A stretch of DNA of 64,000 bases, taken from the NCBI GenBank assembly GCA_023935145.1, contig CM043703.1, positions 23,261,727-23,325,726 of the forward strand. Reading direction: 5' to 3'. Of this stretch, positions 26,546 to 39,447 are shown in pieces (position 1 is the first letter of the stretch; the number at the start of each line of letters is the position of its first letter). Origin of the DNA: Bretschneidera sinensis (Eukaryota; Streptophyta; Magnoliopsida; Brassicales; Akaniaceae). Under the pieces are notes generated by a model. It saw only the letters and a list, made by a program, of their open reading frames with translations. It searched no databases and was not told where the DNA came from. The position numbers and the translations under genes are program-made.

Positions 26546-28572
26546 CAGTGCCTTTATTTTAAAATATAGGACGGCATGAAGATGGGAAGTCGCTGGGCTA
26601 TACACTTGAACCGAATGGATTGGTTCAAAAATTTGGACCTGATGCAGTCACGTACTTCTTCCTCAGGGAGGTGGAATTTGGAAATGATGGGGACTATTCA
26701 GAAGACCGGTTTATTAACATTTTCAATGTTCATCTTGCCAATACAATAGTTATGTTTAATTACAATTAATTATTAATTTTTGGGTGGATCTTTAAGGTTG
26801 CTTATTCTCCAGCCAAGATGGATATGTGCCACCTTAACTTATTCTCTGCAGGAAATCTTCTTAACCGTACTCTTGGACTTCTTAAAAAGAATTGCCAGTC
26901 AACCTTGGTGGTTGATTCAGCAAGTGCAGCTGAAGGAAATGCTTTCAAGGACACTGTGGAGGAGCTTGTAAGGTTTGCATGACATTTCTGATATTGTATG
27001 TTGGCCATCGATGCAGTGGGTACTTATATTTCAGAGAGCTGTTCTATTCTTTTTCTTCCTAATCATTTAGATCAGCAATTAGTGGAATGATTATATACGA
27101 AAGTAGATTTCTTGACAGTTTATCTGTGATGGTCTAGTGTCTTGCACTTTTACCCTTTTACCCTTTTACTCTGGGAAAAGTAGGTAACCTCAAGTTTCCA
27201 TGGTTTTGATAGTAATGCCAGGTTGGGATTTTGTACATATATCATTTAATTCAATTGGCAAGGAATTGGAACAAGTATATATGGCCTGAGATGTTGGTGA
27301 CACGTCTTATGTGTATTCTGAATTTAATAATTTCTTCCACGTGTTTTGCATATGTGATGTTGAATATTCATGATTGATTGTTCTATGCACTGAGATATTC
27401 AATGTTTTTGTGGTATCAATGATGCAAATAAACAATGTCAATACTTGGAATTTCTGTTACTCATGCCCATAGGATCTCCTCTGGAAAACTTGTGTCTTTA
27501 ATGGCCATTAGTTGTCAGTTGTCAGTCTTTTTCTTTTCCTTTATTTTTTTTGGTGACACATCTTATGCGTATTCTGAATTTAATAATTTCTTCCATGTTT
27601 TGTATATGTAATGTTGAATATCCATGATTGATTGTTGTATGCACTGAGATATTCAATGTTTTGTGGTATCAATGATACGAATAAACAATGTAAATACTCG
27701 AAACTTTTATTATTCATGCCCAAAGGATCTCCTCTGGAAAAGTTTTGCATCTTTAATGGGCATTAGTTATCAGCTTTTTCTTTTTCTTTTCCTTTTCCTT
27801 TATTTTTATGTTTTGGGTTCCTTTTGTACTTATATGCTTATAATATTTTAGCAAAGGTGATCTTTTTATTCCCTATACTTCTATAGGTTGAAAAAGCTCG
27901 AGTTCATTACGAAAACCTCTCCCTGTCATCGGCTTGTGAGGCAGTGCCAGAGATTGGTAATGCTGGATATTCCTACATGGATTTTAAGCAAGGGGGTGCT
28001 GCTTTTGAATCTGCAGCAAAGGTTTTTCATTCAATACTTAGACCTTGGATGATACCCTTTGCATGACGTACTCCCAACTAATTTTCAAGAATATTTGATT
28101 GTGTTAAACATGAGCCTCCCAATCTACCAAGCCTTTACTATTTATTACCTTCTTGTTGATGTACCTTTTTCTTCTTGGTCTTGGGTTAGGATCTTGTGAT
28201 TATACTGGAAGCAATGAGGATTATAGCAGTAGCTTTATCCCCTGTCACCCCAAGCTTATGTTGGCGAATGTATTCACAGCTTGGCTACTCTAAGGACCAG
28301 TTCAATGCTGCAAGCTGGGTACTTAGACTTCCAACTGGTTGTGTTTCATTGACTTGATTAATATGTATATAAATAGTTAATATGCTATTGTTTGCACTGC
28401 AGAGTGAGACCAAGTGGGGTGGGCTGAAAGGTGGTCAGGTCATGGCTCAACCCAAACCGGTCTTTGCAAGGATTGAAGTTGAAGAAAGGGCAGAGATGGA
28501 AGACGGGAGTAAAGCAACTAAAAAGGTTGTGAAAAACAAACAAAGGTGGCTCAAGGGGTTGTGGAAGCTTAA

Positions 28573-29589
28573 GAACTCAATTTCAAATGGAATTTCTGTG
28601 AAGACTACAGTATTCTTTTTTCTGCAGACACGCCCTTTTGTATTCATAGATTTATTTCAAGAAACTTTTTCTTGCAGCAATCTTGAAGGATGTAATATTG
28701 CTAATCGAAAATTGGTATTTACGTTGGGATTGACAACTTAGTATAATAATATTAATTGCTTCACCTTTGGTTGCCTGATCATGTTTGTTTTAATGATGAA
28801 CTGAGGTTTTCTCATGTTTGGTAGCAGGAGTGTATCTAGCAGGCAGAAGCTAAGGGCATACTTACTCAAATTGATTAAAGACTAATTTGATGATTCAACA
28901 CGAGAGAAAAATACGAAGAAAAAAAACTAATGAGGAAAAAGAGAAAAAATGCGAAAAAAGAGAATGAAAAGTGGGAAGGAAAAATGTGTTATTTGATGGC
29001 ACTCATTTTCCAGTCCTCCACTTAAGAGATCTATTACCCGAGTTCAACCCTTTTTCCGTCGATCTACAAGGAGAAAAATATTAATTTTTTGATCATGTAT
29101 CACATAAGAAAAAAAAAAGAATTTAAAAGAAAACTTCTTTTATTTTTCACTCTTCAAACATTATTTGATTCTCACTTTTCTTCTCTCACAGAGAAAATGT
29201 TTCTCATCTACTTTGCTTTCCTCATCCTCATCCTCATCATTTTCCTCTTGAATAAAATATGGAACAACAAACTGGAGGTGCACTAATTCAACATAATGAA
29301 AATTCAAGGCAATTAATTACCTAACATTACTCGCAAAGATAAAAGGAAGCTAAAGAAGGAATTAAGGCACAGGAAAAAGAATCTTCTAATATATTAGAAA
29401 CCAAATACCGTCATAGACCCATAATGCCCAATAAGAGGGTGCATTCCTCTGTTTACATCCATGACTAAATTATAATATATGAGCCTACTGATGCCCATTT
29501 ATTCTAAATGAATAATATAAATTGTAAGAGAGATAGGAAGAAGAAAGCTTGCTATTATGCATTTCTCTTGAACTACACAGTAGTGAAGT
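28573..29589. other. Intergenic DNA between two tail-to-tail genes
   Basis: About 1 kb holding the 3' flanks of the MetRS pseudogene (plus strand) and of the UDP-xylose synthase gene (minus strand). A purine-rich stretch lies at 28900-28985. Poly-A signals for either gene could not be assigned with confidence. No further gene is seen; the frame at 29089-29286 is low in complexity. Confidence 0.6.
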
Positions 29590-32500
29590 TCAATTCTTGC
29601 TGGGGACTCCAAGCCTCTGCCGGAAATCGTCTTCCATGAGAGGAAGCCCATCGTGCAGTTTGATCTTTGGTTCCCATCCTAGAACCTCCTTTGCTTTTGA
29701 AATATCCGGCTTCCTTTGGCGAGGATCATCAGGAGTGTTTTCCACCATTTTGATCTCAACATCAGGATTGATAAGCTGCAAATCACATTATCAAGCGTTT
29801 GACTTTTCATATTTATACATTCTGGTGTTTCATTCAACATAATTAATTATTTATAGAGTAAACCAACTGCTTCTGGGCCAAAAAAATAACATATTCATAT
29901 TTCTCTCGAGGGGTTCCAAGCAGACTGAGGAATATGATGATGTGGTGAGAACAAAATGCTACAGAAGCACACGCTTCATGGAAATAGAACTCTAGAACTG
30001 TTTAGCTTAGTAGTTTCAGTTTTTGACCGTCAAAATGGTTCGAAACATAGTTTGGTAAAACAACTGTGGAGTTACCAGTTGTTTAGAGTTTGGTAAAACA
30101 GTTGCCAAACTAGTTTTTCGGCTGAATTCAGTTTCTTAGAAACTGTTTTTAAGCTTATAATTCTTCCCACCCCTTTTGGGTGTTTGGCCTCTCTTCTGTT
30201 TCTTGGAAGCAGAAACTGTTTTGGAAACTGGATGAAACGGTATTAAAAATATCATTTTATTGGCAACAAAGTGAAACTAGGGTGAAGTGAAAACTGACCT
30301 TCTTCACAGTCTCTGCGAGTTCGAGCATTGTAAATTCACCTACAATGTAAAACCCATGTTAATAGTGGCAATGTAAAGAAACTTCTTCATGGAATCCCAA
30401 TGTAAATCATGTTCTTATTACATATCAGAGTTTGTATAGTGACCTGGATTCCCAATGTTAATTGGCCCAGTGTCGTTCCCATCCATAAGCCTAATAAGGC
30501 CATCAACCTTCAAAATTTGAAATGGAAAAAAGTAAGCAGCAATAGGGCTGTCAACGCAAAACAAAACCATGTGATGAAGCTCTTGCATACCATGTCAGAG
30601 ACATAACAAAAACTTCGTGTTTGTGTTCCAGGTGACTGAACAGTCAAGGGCTCACCACTGCACAAATAACATCAAACATGATGATGATGATGATAAAAAT
30701 AAAAACCAACTGATCTCAACCCAACTAAGAGACAAAATGATGGAAGGACAGAAAGGAGACAAAGCAAAGACAACAGAACATGAAAAACAGAGTTCGGCAT
30801 ATAGAATTCATAATTGCATGTGATCTTCAATAGAACTTACCGGATTGCTTGGGCTATGAAATTGCTGACAACACGACCGTCATCGATATTCATGCGTGGT
30901 CCATAGGTGTTGAAAATCCTAGCAATCCTAATCTCTGTTATAGGATCATCATTTTCAGACAGTAAGAAATTATATAGGAAAGAAGAAAAACAGAGAAAAA
31001 AATAATGTTTTTGAAAAACTTATACAACGAAGTGAAAGAGGCATGTGAATTTTTACCTATCCCATGTTGCCTATGGTAATCAAACATCAAAGTTTCAGCT
31101 ACTCGCTTTCCTTCATCATAGCAGCTCCTAACTCCTGTGACATATATACTAATTATATGTGCAACACGCTGGTTGTACTGAAAATGTGTTATACATATTG
31201 TAATTCTAATTAAGCCTTGGAAAAGAAAACATAAATATGTGGGCAATATTGTCCTCAAATCAACTACAGTATACAATACCCACTATACAATAATAACAGA
31301 AGAAGTCTTAACACAATATCGCAGACATTTTTTTAATGACAATTTAAGAGAATGATTCTCTTTGTAAAGCTGAACTAATAGTTAAACGTGTTGTGTACTC
31401 TTCTACCAAAAAATCCCCCTCCTAATAACCTACTATATTGATAATCATATCAATTGGGTTGTCCTGCTTGCTTTGGGGCATTGGTAAGGGCATTTCCCTG
31501 CCCACTAAGTGAACAAGGGTTCAAGCCATGTGTCTGGGTTTTAACCAAAAAAAAAAAAAATTATACCAATTGGGTTGACATTTCCCCAATAGCTCTCAGT
31601 CTGGGGATGCACAAGTGGATCTCCATACACCTCTGAAGTTGATGTAAGCAATATCCTGTTGATCATTATCATACCATGAGAACTGCAATAAAATAATTAT
31701 AAATGGCTTCATGAAAGAAAAGGGGGAATAGTCTTAAACCTTGCTCCAACTCGCTTGGCAAGTCCCAGCATGTTCAACGTACCAATCACATTTGTCTTTA
31801 TTGTCTGCCAAGTATAATAACCTATTGAGTTAGACGCATTTCAATGCCCAATATCAGAAATACACTTCAAAGGAAATGAACAAAAAAGAAGAAGGGGTGA
31901 GGTTGGAGAGGAAGCTGTATAAATTAAGCCCTTTTCCCTTGAAAAAAAGAGAGAAAAAGTCCCTTCTAAATGATATCTCAGTTACCATTGGGTCATATGT
32001 GACTCTTTATTTGCTTGAATAGAAATAAAAGAAAGATATACAAACCTTGACAGGGTTATATTTGTAGAAGATTGGAGAAGCAGGGCAAGCAAGATGATAT
32101 ATTTTATCAACCTCGACCAATAATGGCTCAGTTACATCTATATGAATATAAACACAAAACATTAATATATGAACATAGATAAAGAAAAGATGGGGATAAT
32201 TTTTCATATAGGAAAAGTAAAAACGTGGTACCATACAACAGAACGAGAACCATACATTACGAACAAGAGTAGAAGACTACTTAAAAAGAATACTCAAAAA
32301 CTAATAAACAAGGCCGGTTTAAAAATAATCGAGAGAGGCAGAGGACCATGCTCATTCTCCCTTATCTCATCAACTGTCCATCTTAAGACTTAAAGCTATG
32401 GTGATCACTATTATTATTACCTTCCATCTTATTCTTTAATGGATACAAGGATATACTGTACTACATCCTAGTATAATTCAAAGCTTTTGCTTTATGTATA

Positions 32501-33205
32501 TGAACGATGTCTATCTCATTTCCTTTCATCCATTTTCACATAAGCAGCCGAGTTGTAGGACCTTTGTAGTTGGTGGAACAAAATTTGAACATTAAAAGTT
32601 CCAAGAGCAGGGGAGTTCAAAGGGAAGCATTTTCTACAGGTACACAGCAGCAAATGGTTGACAAAATAAAAGTCGACATACCGTGACGAATAAGCTCAAA
32701 TCTCGGGTGACCAATCCATTTCTTTAGGTTGTCTTTTGAGCCAGTGAAGTAGTTATCAACAACAATCACCTGAATGACATTGAAACATAATAGAATCTGA
32801 AAATGCCTGTGAAGCATATATATAATGGGCATGACAATCAAATGCACTATGCTTTTCTGTTTCAGCCTTAGTAATTAGTATTAAATTTAGACATACAATA
32901 CTCAATCACATAGAATAGTTCCAATAAATAAAGGGTGATCACCTCATTCTTTTCATTTTCCATCAACTTGTCCACTAGGTGGGAGCCAATGAACCCAGCG
33001 CCTCCAGTAATCAGGATTCTCATGTTGGACTGCCAGCAAAAGGAGTGAACGTTACACCGAAAAATAACATAATGGATGAACCGTATGTATATCATATCAG
33101 TACATATTTTAAGATGATTAGCCTCACACTTACCTGAAAAAATTTGGAAAACCTCAAAGGAGATGGAGATGGAGGTGCCTTTGTAGCTCCATTTTCATTT
33201 GCCAT
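29590..33205 (-). CDS. UXS: UDP-glucuronate decarboxylase (UDP-xylose synthase), soluble type
   Basis: Converts UDP-glucuronate to UDP-xylose with bound NAD+, supplying xylose for cell-wall xylan and xyloglucan. Twelve exons on the minus strand join into one open frame of 340 codons plus stop: 33205-33134, 33029-32943, 32769-32682, 32137-32046, 31804-31740, 31655-31567, 31134-31057, 30934-30841, 30657-30591, 30507-30444, 30339-30299, 29775-29590. Introns are GT-AG. Seen: NAD-binding GGAGFIG (about residues 33-39), VVDNYFTG with the acidic residue after strand 2, the [10 protein letters not shown] segment, and the catalytic Y-x3-K as YDEGK (about 170-174). There is no N-terminal membrane anchor, so it matches the short cytosolic class rather than the Golgi class. 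The start is MANENGATK in exon 1; an acceptor-like TGCAG at about 33229-33233 suggests an intron in the 5' leader. It looks functional. Confidence 0.93.
31447..31461. repeat. SINE target duplication, left copy (inside UXS intron)
   Basis: ATATCAATTGGGTTG. It matches ATACCAATTGGGTTG at 31563-31577 with one difference. The right copy overlaps the end of UXS exon 6 and its splice donor; the left copy reads as a dead duplicate of the same junction. Confidence 0.75.
31462..31560 (+). mobile_element. Short SINE-like insertion at a UXS splice donor
   Basis: About 85 bp ending in TTTTAACC plus a run of 14 A. It contains a B-box-like AGGGTTCAAGCC (about 31515-31526) and a weaker A-box-like GGCATTGGTAAGGGC, the internal promoter elements of tRNA-derived SINEs. 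It is flanked by 15-bp direct repeats with one mismatch. These are the marks of target-primed insertion by LINE machinery. It lies antisense to the UXS gene, between exons 6 and 7, immediately beside the exon 6 donor. Confidence 0.7.
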
Positions 33206-33837
33206 TTCTCAGATCTTTTCTTCAATTCCTGCACCCAAAACAATCACAACTCTCAAAATTTTCCGAACTCGCATAGATTAAAGGGCATATAACTCTAATT
33301 AAACCAACCCAAAAGGCTCAAAATTCAAACCCAATCAGAGAATCAACAACAAATCGAAACACCTTGAAGATAACAAAAACTAACCCAATTCTCAAAAATC
33401 TCTGATTTTGTATTATAATAAGCGTATACGGCATTATAAAATCTTAGCTTTATATAGACTTGAGCATGATCAAAATCAATGAAATATTCCCATTAAAAAA
33501 ACAAAATAGTACTACCAAACTGCACCAACTGGATTGAGAGAGAAAGAGAAATCAAACAAAATGAAGAAATCTTCAAAAACACGAAAAGCACAGAGAGAGA
33601 GTAATGAAAGCTTCACAGCAACGAAGTACAGCTCACACCAAACGTTTTCCCTCAGATCTGAATCTCACAATACAGTGCCTCAGTTAATTTTTTTCAAAAA
33701 GAAAATGACATTAACCTTAATCTGATAGTTAAATGAAAATTTTGTTAAATTACGTTGGAGAGTAAGGAATTAAGGTTTCACAGACAACTTTACAGTGATC
33801 AGATAGATGCGTACACAAAACCAAAGGCAAGTATTTA

Positions 33838-33890
33838 ATATATATATATATATATGTGCGTGTGTGTGTGAGAGAGAGAGAGAGAGAGAA
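33838..33890. repeat. Compound microsatellite (TA)n(TG)n(GA)n
   Basis: Three adjoining dinucleotide runs upstream of the UXS gene: TA from about 33838, TG from about 33855, GA from about 33870. Such compound runs mutate quickly and lie where the promoter could be. Confidence 0.9.
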
Positions 33891-34390
33891 ATAGCTGGTA
33901 AAGAGCGCCACATTGACTGGTGCAGTCAACCACAGAGTACACAATGGTCAACAAACCAATGACATATTGCCCTTTCAGAGTTTAACTAATGAGGGAAAGT
34001 CTAGGGTCGATGGCCAATAATCGATCTGGACCATCTGTCTGATACATGAACACAAAGTCAACGAATAATATCAAACCAACATTTCTGATTGGTGGAGGCC
34101 ATACCGTATTGGTGATCTGGGGAGCACGTGATTATTAAAGGTCGATGGAAGATTCCAAAATTGTACGGGGATCAGATATTTAACACGTCAGGTACAGCAA
34201 AAAGATTAGGACGGTGTAATTCGCAAGTATATGATAGTCTACGAATCAGCATTATCTGCCGCGTCAGATCCAACTCATCGTCTTTTACGTTGGTGATCAA
34301 TTGTGGCGACGTTTGGTTATCTCAATTCCCAACCAAACATCACTTATATTGGGCTTGTTACATATTGATGTCGAAAATTTATCTCTTAGA

Positions 34391-34392
<2 letters not shown>

Positions 34393-34431
<39 letters not shown>
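34393..34431. repeat. (TA)n microsatellite
   Basis: About 19 perfect TA units, without other features. Confidence 0.9.
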
Positions 34432-34432
<1 letters not shown>

Positions 34433-34869
34433 AAACACATAAATTATAAGGTTTTCGGAATTGTGTTTTGAGGGATTCTCTAACATCTAAGTCAGTTATA
34501 TGCATGAATAATAAAAAAATAATAAAGTTGTATAATTGTAAGAGTTTGTCTATTGTAAATTGTGAATATATACGTTTTATGGTGAGTCTCTTTATATAGT
34601 GTGTTGGAACTTAAGAAATTATTTTTTTACCCTCAGAGGTTGCCACGTATTATTAGGTTATTAGAGAGGAAATTTTCCCTTACATCAGATGCCTGTCACT
34701 TCTTTGAGTGCATTTGTGCAAACGAGGAAGTAGAGTTCGTTTGGAGTGTAGTTCAGATCAAGTCTAGCATTGTTTCGGGTATAATTGAAATAATAAGATG
34801 GAGATTTTACTCAAATGTTTGTATGGAGTAGCGCAGGGTGATACCTTAACGATACCTGCTTAGGTGGGG

Positions 34870-35280
34870 ATGTAGATTTCGAGGAGACCATGGAGACCTA
34901 GGTTCGAGCATGTGAGGCTTAGTCAAAATATTTGACATTGGAGACGTAGGTCCGAGCATGAGATGCTTAGTCAAAATACTCGGCCTTGGAGACGTAGGTC
35001 TGAGCATATGAGGCTCAGTCAAAATGATCGGCTTTGGAGACGTGGGTCCGAGCATGCTCAGCTCATTCAAAATGCTCGGCCTTGGAGACGGGGGCCCGAG
35101 TATGTGAGGCTTAGTCAAAATACTTGACCTTGGAGATGTGGGTCTGAGCATGTGATGCTTAGTCAAAATGGTCGACCTTGGTGACGTGGGTCCAAGTATG
35201 TGAGGCTTAGTCAAAATGCTCGGCCTTGGAGACGTGGGTCCGAGTATGTGATGCTCAGTCAAAATGCTCGACCTTAGAGA
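34870..35280 (-). repeat. 48-bp tandem repeat block, fragment of a retroelement interior
   Basis: Eight to nine units of 48 bp with the core GGAGACGT(A/G)GGTC(C/T)GAGCATG and GTCAAAATGCTCGGCCTT. On the opposite strand the same unit occurs in the element at 38882-58772 (its 57830-58110 part). Because 48 is divisible by three, the minus strand stays open and encodes 16-residue repeats (core ILTKPHMLGPTSPR). There is no sign that this is a real protein. It is best read as a stranded piece of that element family, inverted relative to the copy 3.6 kb away. Confidence 0.8.
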
Positions 35281-38034
35281 TTTTCGTTAAAGGATTTTGA
35301 CTCATATGATGTGGACCCAGTTTTAGACTTGTATGATTTTAAGTAGGGGTGAGCATAGGCCGGTTTATCCTAAAATTTCAACCCAACCCATTCATATCGG
35401 GTTGAAAAAATCTCAACCCAACCCATTCTAATCGGTTTGGGTTGATTTGGGTCACCGGGTTGATATATTTTTTTTACTAAATAATTAAACCATACATATT
35501 ACATAACAAAAAAAATATATTATATTAAATCCAAAACTAAATCCATTCATATTACTAGTAAATTATGTGTGCCTGACAGCACGAAGAATATTTGATAACA
35601 TGGAAAAGAGAAAAATTGTTTCATGGATTACATGTTAAGTTTATCTGCATTCATTGATCCCGACTGGAATCTTATGGATGTCATAAAGTCCCCTAGAAAA
35701 CCACCCAAGAGACTTTTTAGTTTACGTAGTCTTCATGTGCACAGTAATCCTTAAGCTTTTTTTGACAAATTTTCGACATCAACAATTTTTTATTGTACAA
35801 CAAAATTTTCATATATAGAGGAGGCATCATTAACAATAAAAACATAATAAACTAAAAGAACACTAAAAAGTTCAATTGCCTCAAATTTCACAATTTTAAA
35901 TCATGTGTCTAACTCAATTACTACTCCACACTATTGAGATGGATATTTGTGTACATGGTGCTCAGGTACGGCTTTCATCATTTTCCCTCTTTTAAAAGGG
36001 CACATTTTTTTTTCTTTTTTTAAATGAGGAGATGATACATCAGTATTTGAAAAATCAATGGTTGAGATTTACACAAATATGAGGATAATTTGGTAAATGA
36101 ACAAAATTATTGATTTAATTTTTTACTCATAAAGTTTTTTGGTGATTTCGAGACAATTGTGAGTCGAAAAAACACACCACAAGTATTATTGGAAAGCTCT
36201 CGTCAAGAGATACCAAATGAGACCCATAAATATAACATTCCGTCGAGTCAACTACCCTCACGCGTGTGGAGACAAATACAATGAACAATAACTACATGAT
36301 TTTATTATTTTTATTTATAAAATTTGAAAAATATAATTTTTTCAAAAATACCCTAACTTTATTGACATGATAAAAGAGATATTCTCATAAGATTTTTTTC
36401 GGTGTTTAATTTTTTAATGTTGAATTTAACGTTTGTTATTCGGAAAAAAAAAATCAATGATACGTCTATTGCATAAAGAAATGTTGACATTTTCTTAATT
36501 TTTTTATGTGTTGAAAAGTAAGCAATTGCAACATTTAGAAGATAACAATTTGACACAATCACTTCATATATCATCATGATCCGCTTATTAAAAAAATTAA
36601 ATGTTAATTTAGATAAGAGAAACTTAATAGCATATAACTTTTAATTATTATTATCTACAAGACAATAATTTAATAAATTTTACATTTTTTAAATAAATTA
36701 GTTTTAATAGTGTAAAATTAATTATAATGTTAAAATATTAAAAAAAATAGAAAGATTTGTAATTCATTGTGATTTTTTAATGGTTTAGTGTATACGGTTA
36801 AATCTTAGTCATTGATTTTTCAAATTGTGATGTGTCACATCTTCTTTAAAGAAAAAGAGATGTCCTTTTAAAATGAGGAAAATGATGGAAACGGGACCCT
36901 ATGGTGCTCTAAGGGCATAACAAGTAATAAATGATCAGATAAATGCATTGAGATTCTACAATCGTATTTAAGTTTAGTAGTTTTCCAAATACATATTTTA
37001 TTTATGAGTGTGCATATGAATTATATGTAATGATATATATGTGATTTCAAGTCAAACTTTACATTAATTAATTATAACATAACTAACCTATTTAATATTC
37101 TTTAATAAGAGTTCATAGGAAATTGCGATAATCGGAGCATTTCTTTACAGATTTGGATTCTTCTCATTTAAAAATTAAAATGAAGCTCAAGTTTATATTT
37201 ATATTAAACGTTACCATAATAAACTTGGATTTGAATATTCTCGATTTGATGATGTAGCATTCAATTTCAACTTGAACTTGATTCAATTTCAATTATTAAA
37301 TCTTTGTGTACTAACCACAGTTTTTTAAATATCTTAGTTTTATAATAATTTTTTCTTAGGCACAATTTTAAAACACACCAACTACAGGCAATGTGTATAC
37401 CTCATAAATTTGTACGCAAACATGTGTTGCTAAATGACTAACCAAATAAAGCCAACATGTAGGCTCACAATACGAACATATTGAACCTTCTTAATATAAG
37501 TTCATCTTAAGATACTTCGAAACAAGTTATCAACTGTTTCAGTAATTAGTAATACATTTTATATTTAATTGTGAATTTTGTTAGTTAAAAGGCAGGATTG
37601 AGCCACATATTATAAGTCACTCTCTTGAGATGATATATCTCATCTCGATAATGATACCATTATATAGAGTTTAGTTGTACACCTTACTAATGTACATTTG
37701 TTAGAAAGTAAAACTTTTACCAAAACAACACATTCATTTCTTAAATAAATGATAAGGTAAATTACAGTTCACCACCTCCAGGTTTTGGTGAAATTGCACT
37801 GCTATACCAAATCTTTTTCAAACCACTCCAAAACTTTAGATTTCATCATTTATTCAATTAAAATGCTAAAAATAAATAGTAAATGATAAAATGATTCATT
37901 AGATGATTACTTAATTGTTCCCCCCTCCCCCCCCCTTCTCTCTTTTCTTTGATTTGGTTTATTAATATCTTCCTCTTCTTTTTATATGAGAACATATGAG
38001 AAATGATCTAAATACATAAATCTCCCTCTCAACT

Positions 38035-38083
<49 letters not shown>

Positions 38084-38881
38084 ATTTTTCCACTGTCTAA
38101 ACACATGTGTTCTTAATTTACACTGTCACGTCCGTATATATGTTTTTTTTGGTTACTTTTCCCACCTCTAATAGTTATAATCAGGAGGACAGTTTTATAT
38201 AAGTGTAATATAGGCATTATGAAAAATGATGCCACACTTTGGTATCGAATCTTCAAGGAATCTTGAGTTTGGGGTTAACTATTGGGTTTCTATTTAGTTT
38301 TGGGGTTTTGTGTGAGTTTGAAAAATATTTGGTATGATAATGCAATATCAACAAACTTTAAAGTAATGCATTGTAATTATACATAAATAAAATTACTAGG
38401 GAAGATAAATAGAATAAAAAAAATCTCAAAATTTAGGATCGGGGTGCCTTAGAAAGTAGACTAAGTATGGGGATTCTCACTTGATTTTCCAATTACTATA
38501 CCTTTAATCTTGTGATAGTGAGAATTAGTAACTCCTCCATTGTCCCTCTAACCATAACCTTCCATTCAAATATTTTAAGCATTTAGGACCATAGTTTTAA
38601 GTTTTGAAATGATTGAAATGTTTTAGTTTCAGTACTAACCCGAAACGAAACAGTTCTATACTTCGTTTCATCTTTTGTTTCTGTCTGTTCCTATCTGTTT
38701 CGATCTGTTTCGACTGTTTCGGTCCATACTCATTAATCTCAGATGAACACTGGTCATAAATAGATAGTAGACACTAGTTACAAAAGGATCATTCCTTATC
38801 ACCATTTTTTCCCCCTTCCAAGTGACAAAACATATGCTTTTATTAAAATAGTTAACATAAAATGTCCAATAGTTTGAGACA
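35281..38881. other. AT-rich intergenic DNA
   Basis: No gene recognised. A stretch at 35345-35475 begins TAGGGGTGAGCATAGGCCGG and continues with CAACCCAACCCATT words and their inverted forms, like the terminal part of a hAT-type element, but the other end was not found. A (TA)n run lies at 38039-38081. A run of C residues is at 37920-37935. Around 38600-38720 there are repeated GTTTCG(A/T) words. Confidence 0.5.
38039..38081. repeat. (TA)n microsatellite
   Basis: About 21 TA units between CTATCA and TCAATTTTTCC. Confidence 0.9.
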
Positions 38882-39444
38882 TGATGTAGCGAATAAATTT
38901 ACCCTCCAGTAGCCTGGCGACATTTGAATAACTCTCCCTCCAATGACTGGATGACATGTGGCCGCATCAGTAACAGACTTTCCAATAGCCTGGTGACATG
39001 TGGATAGCTCTCCCTCAAATGACCAGATGATACGTGGCCGAGCAGGTGAACAGGTGACGAAGCCATCATTCACAAACTTCCCACACACAAAAATGGAAGT
39101 AAGATTTCAAGGACTATTCCGTCCCTAAACACGCGACAAGACCCTTCGGTAGGGAAGCGGGATCTCAGGGATCGCATCATCCCAAGCACGTGGTCAACTT
39201 GCCCCTGAACCACTATAAAAAGCCCAAAGTATGTAGATCTCAATTCAGTTCATGCTCATCACCGAAACACTGATATCATAACTCTCTCAATTTTCTCAAA
39301 ACCTTATATTAAAAAATGCATTGGAGAGTCCTCGGAGGCACCACACCCCATTTCCTCTAGTGACATTTTAGTTCATCTTTCTTTCTTTGTGCAGACCGCG
39401 GAATACCAGACCTCTAACTCAGCAGCAGATTTTCAGTATCAACA
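38882..39444 (+). repeat. 5' LTR of the gag-only element
   Basis: 563 bp, beginning TGATGTAGCGAATAAATT and ending CAGTATCAACA. A TATA box (CACTATAAAAAGCCC, about 39211-39225) lies in the middle, with the transcript start expected about 30 bp downstream. Repeated words (TGGCGACAT, GATGACATGTGG, TGGTGACATGTGG) form a short internal repeat at 38910-39040 in the U3 part, upstream of the promoter. Confidence 0.85.
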
Positions 39445-39447
39445 AAT

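Larger units (their letters stand above)
33206..34845. other. UXS leader and promoter side; intergenic DNA
   Basis: On the minus strand the UXS leader should start here: a leader exon next to the ATG (33206-33228), a probable intron, and C/T-rich leader sequence around 33535-33610. A compound microsatellite lies at 33838-33890 and a TA repeat at 34393-34431. The rest (34100-34845) has no recognised gene; short open frames there lack family features. Confidence 0.5.

Noticed and set aside
31505..31540. B-box-like sequence as a possible tRNA gene
   Set aside because: No cloverleaf, no anticodon arm, and a poly-A tail with flanking duplications follows. A tRNA-derived SINE explains it better.
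34846..35262. A 138-codon open frame with 16-residue Pro/Thr/Ser-rich repeats
   Set aside because: The frame stays open only because the 48-bp DNA repeat is divisible by three; the same repeat is retroelement interior at 57830-58110 and no promoter, leader or exon structure is visible.
35345..35475. A complete hAT-type transposon
   Set aside because: Only one terminus-like sequence (TAGGGGTGAGCATAGG) was seen; no matching inverted end or 8-bp duplication was found.
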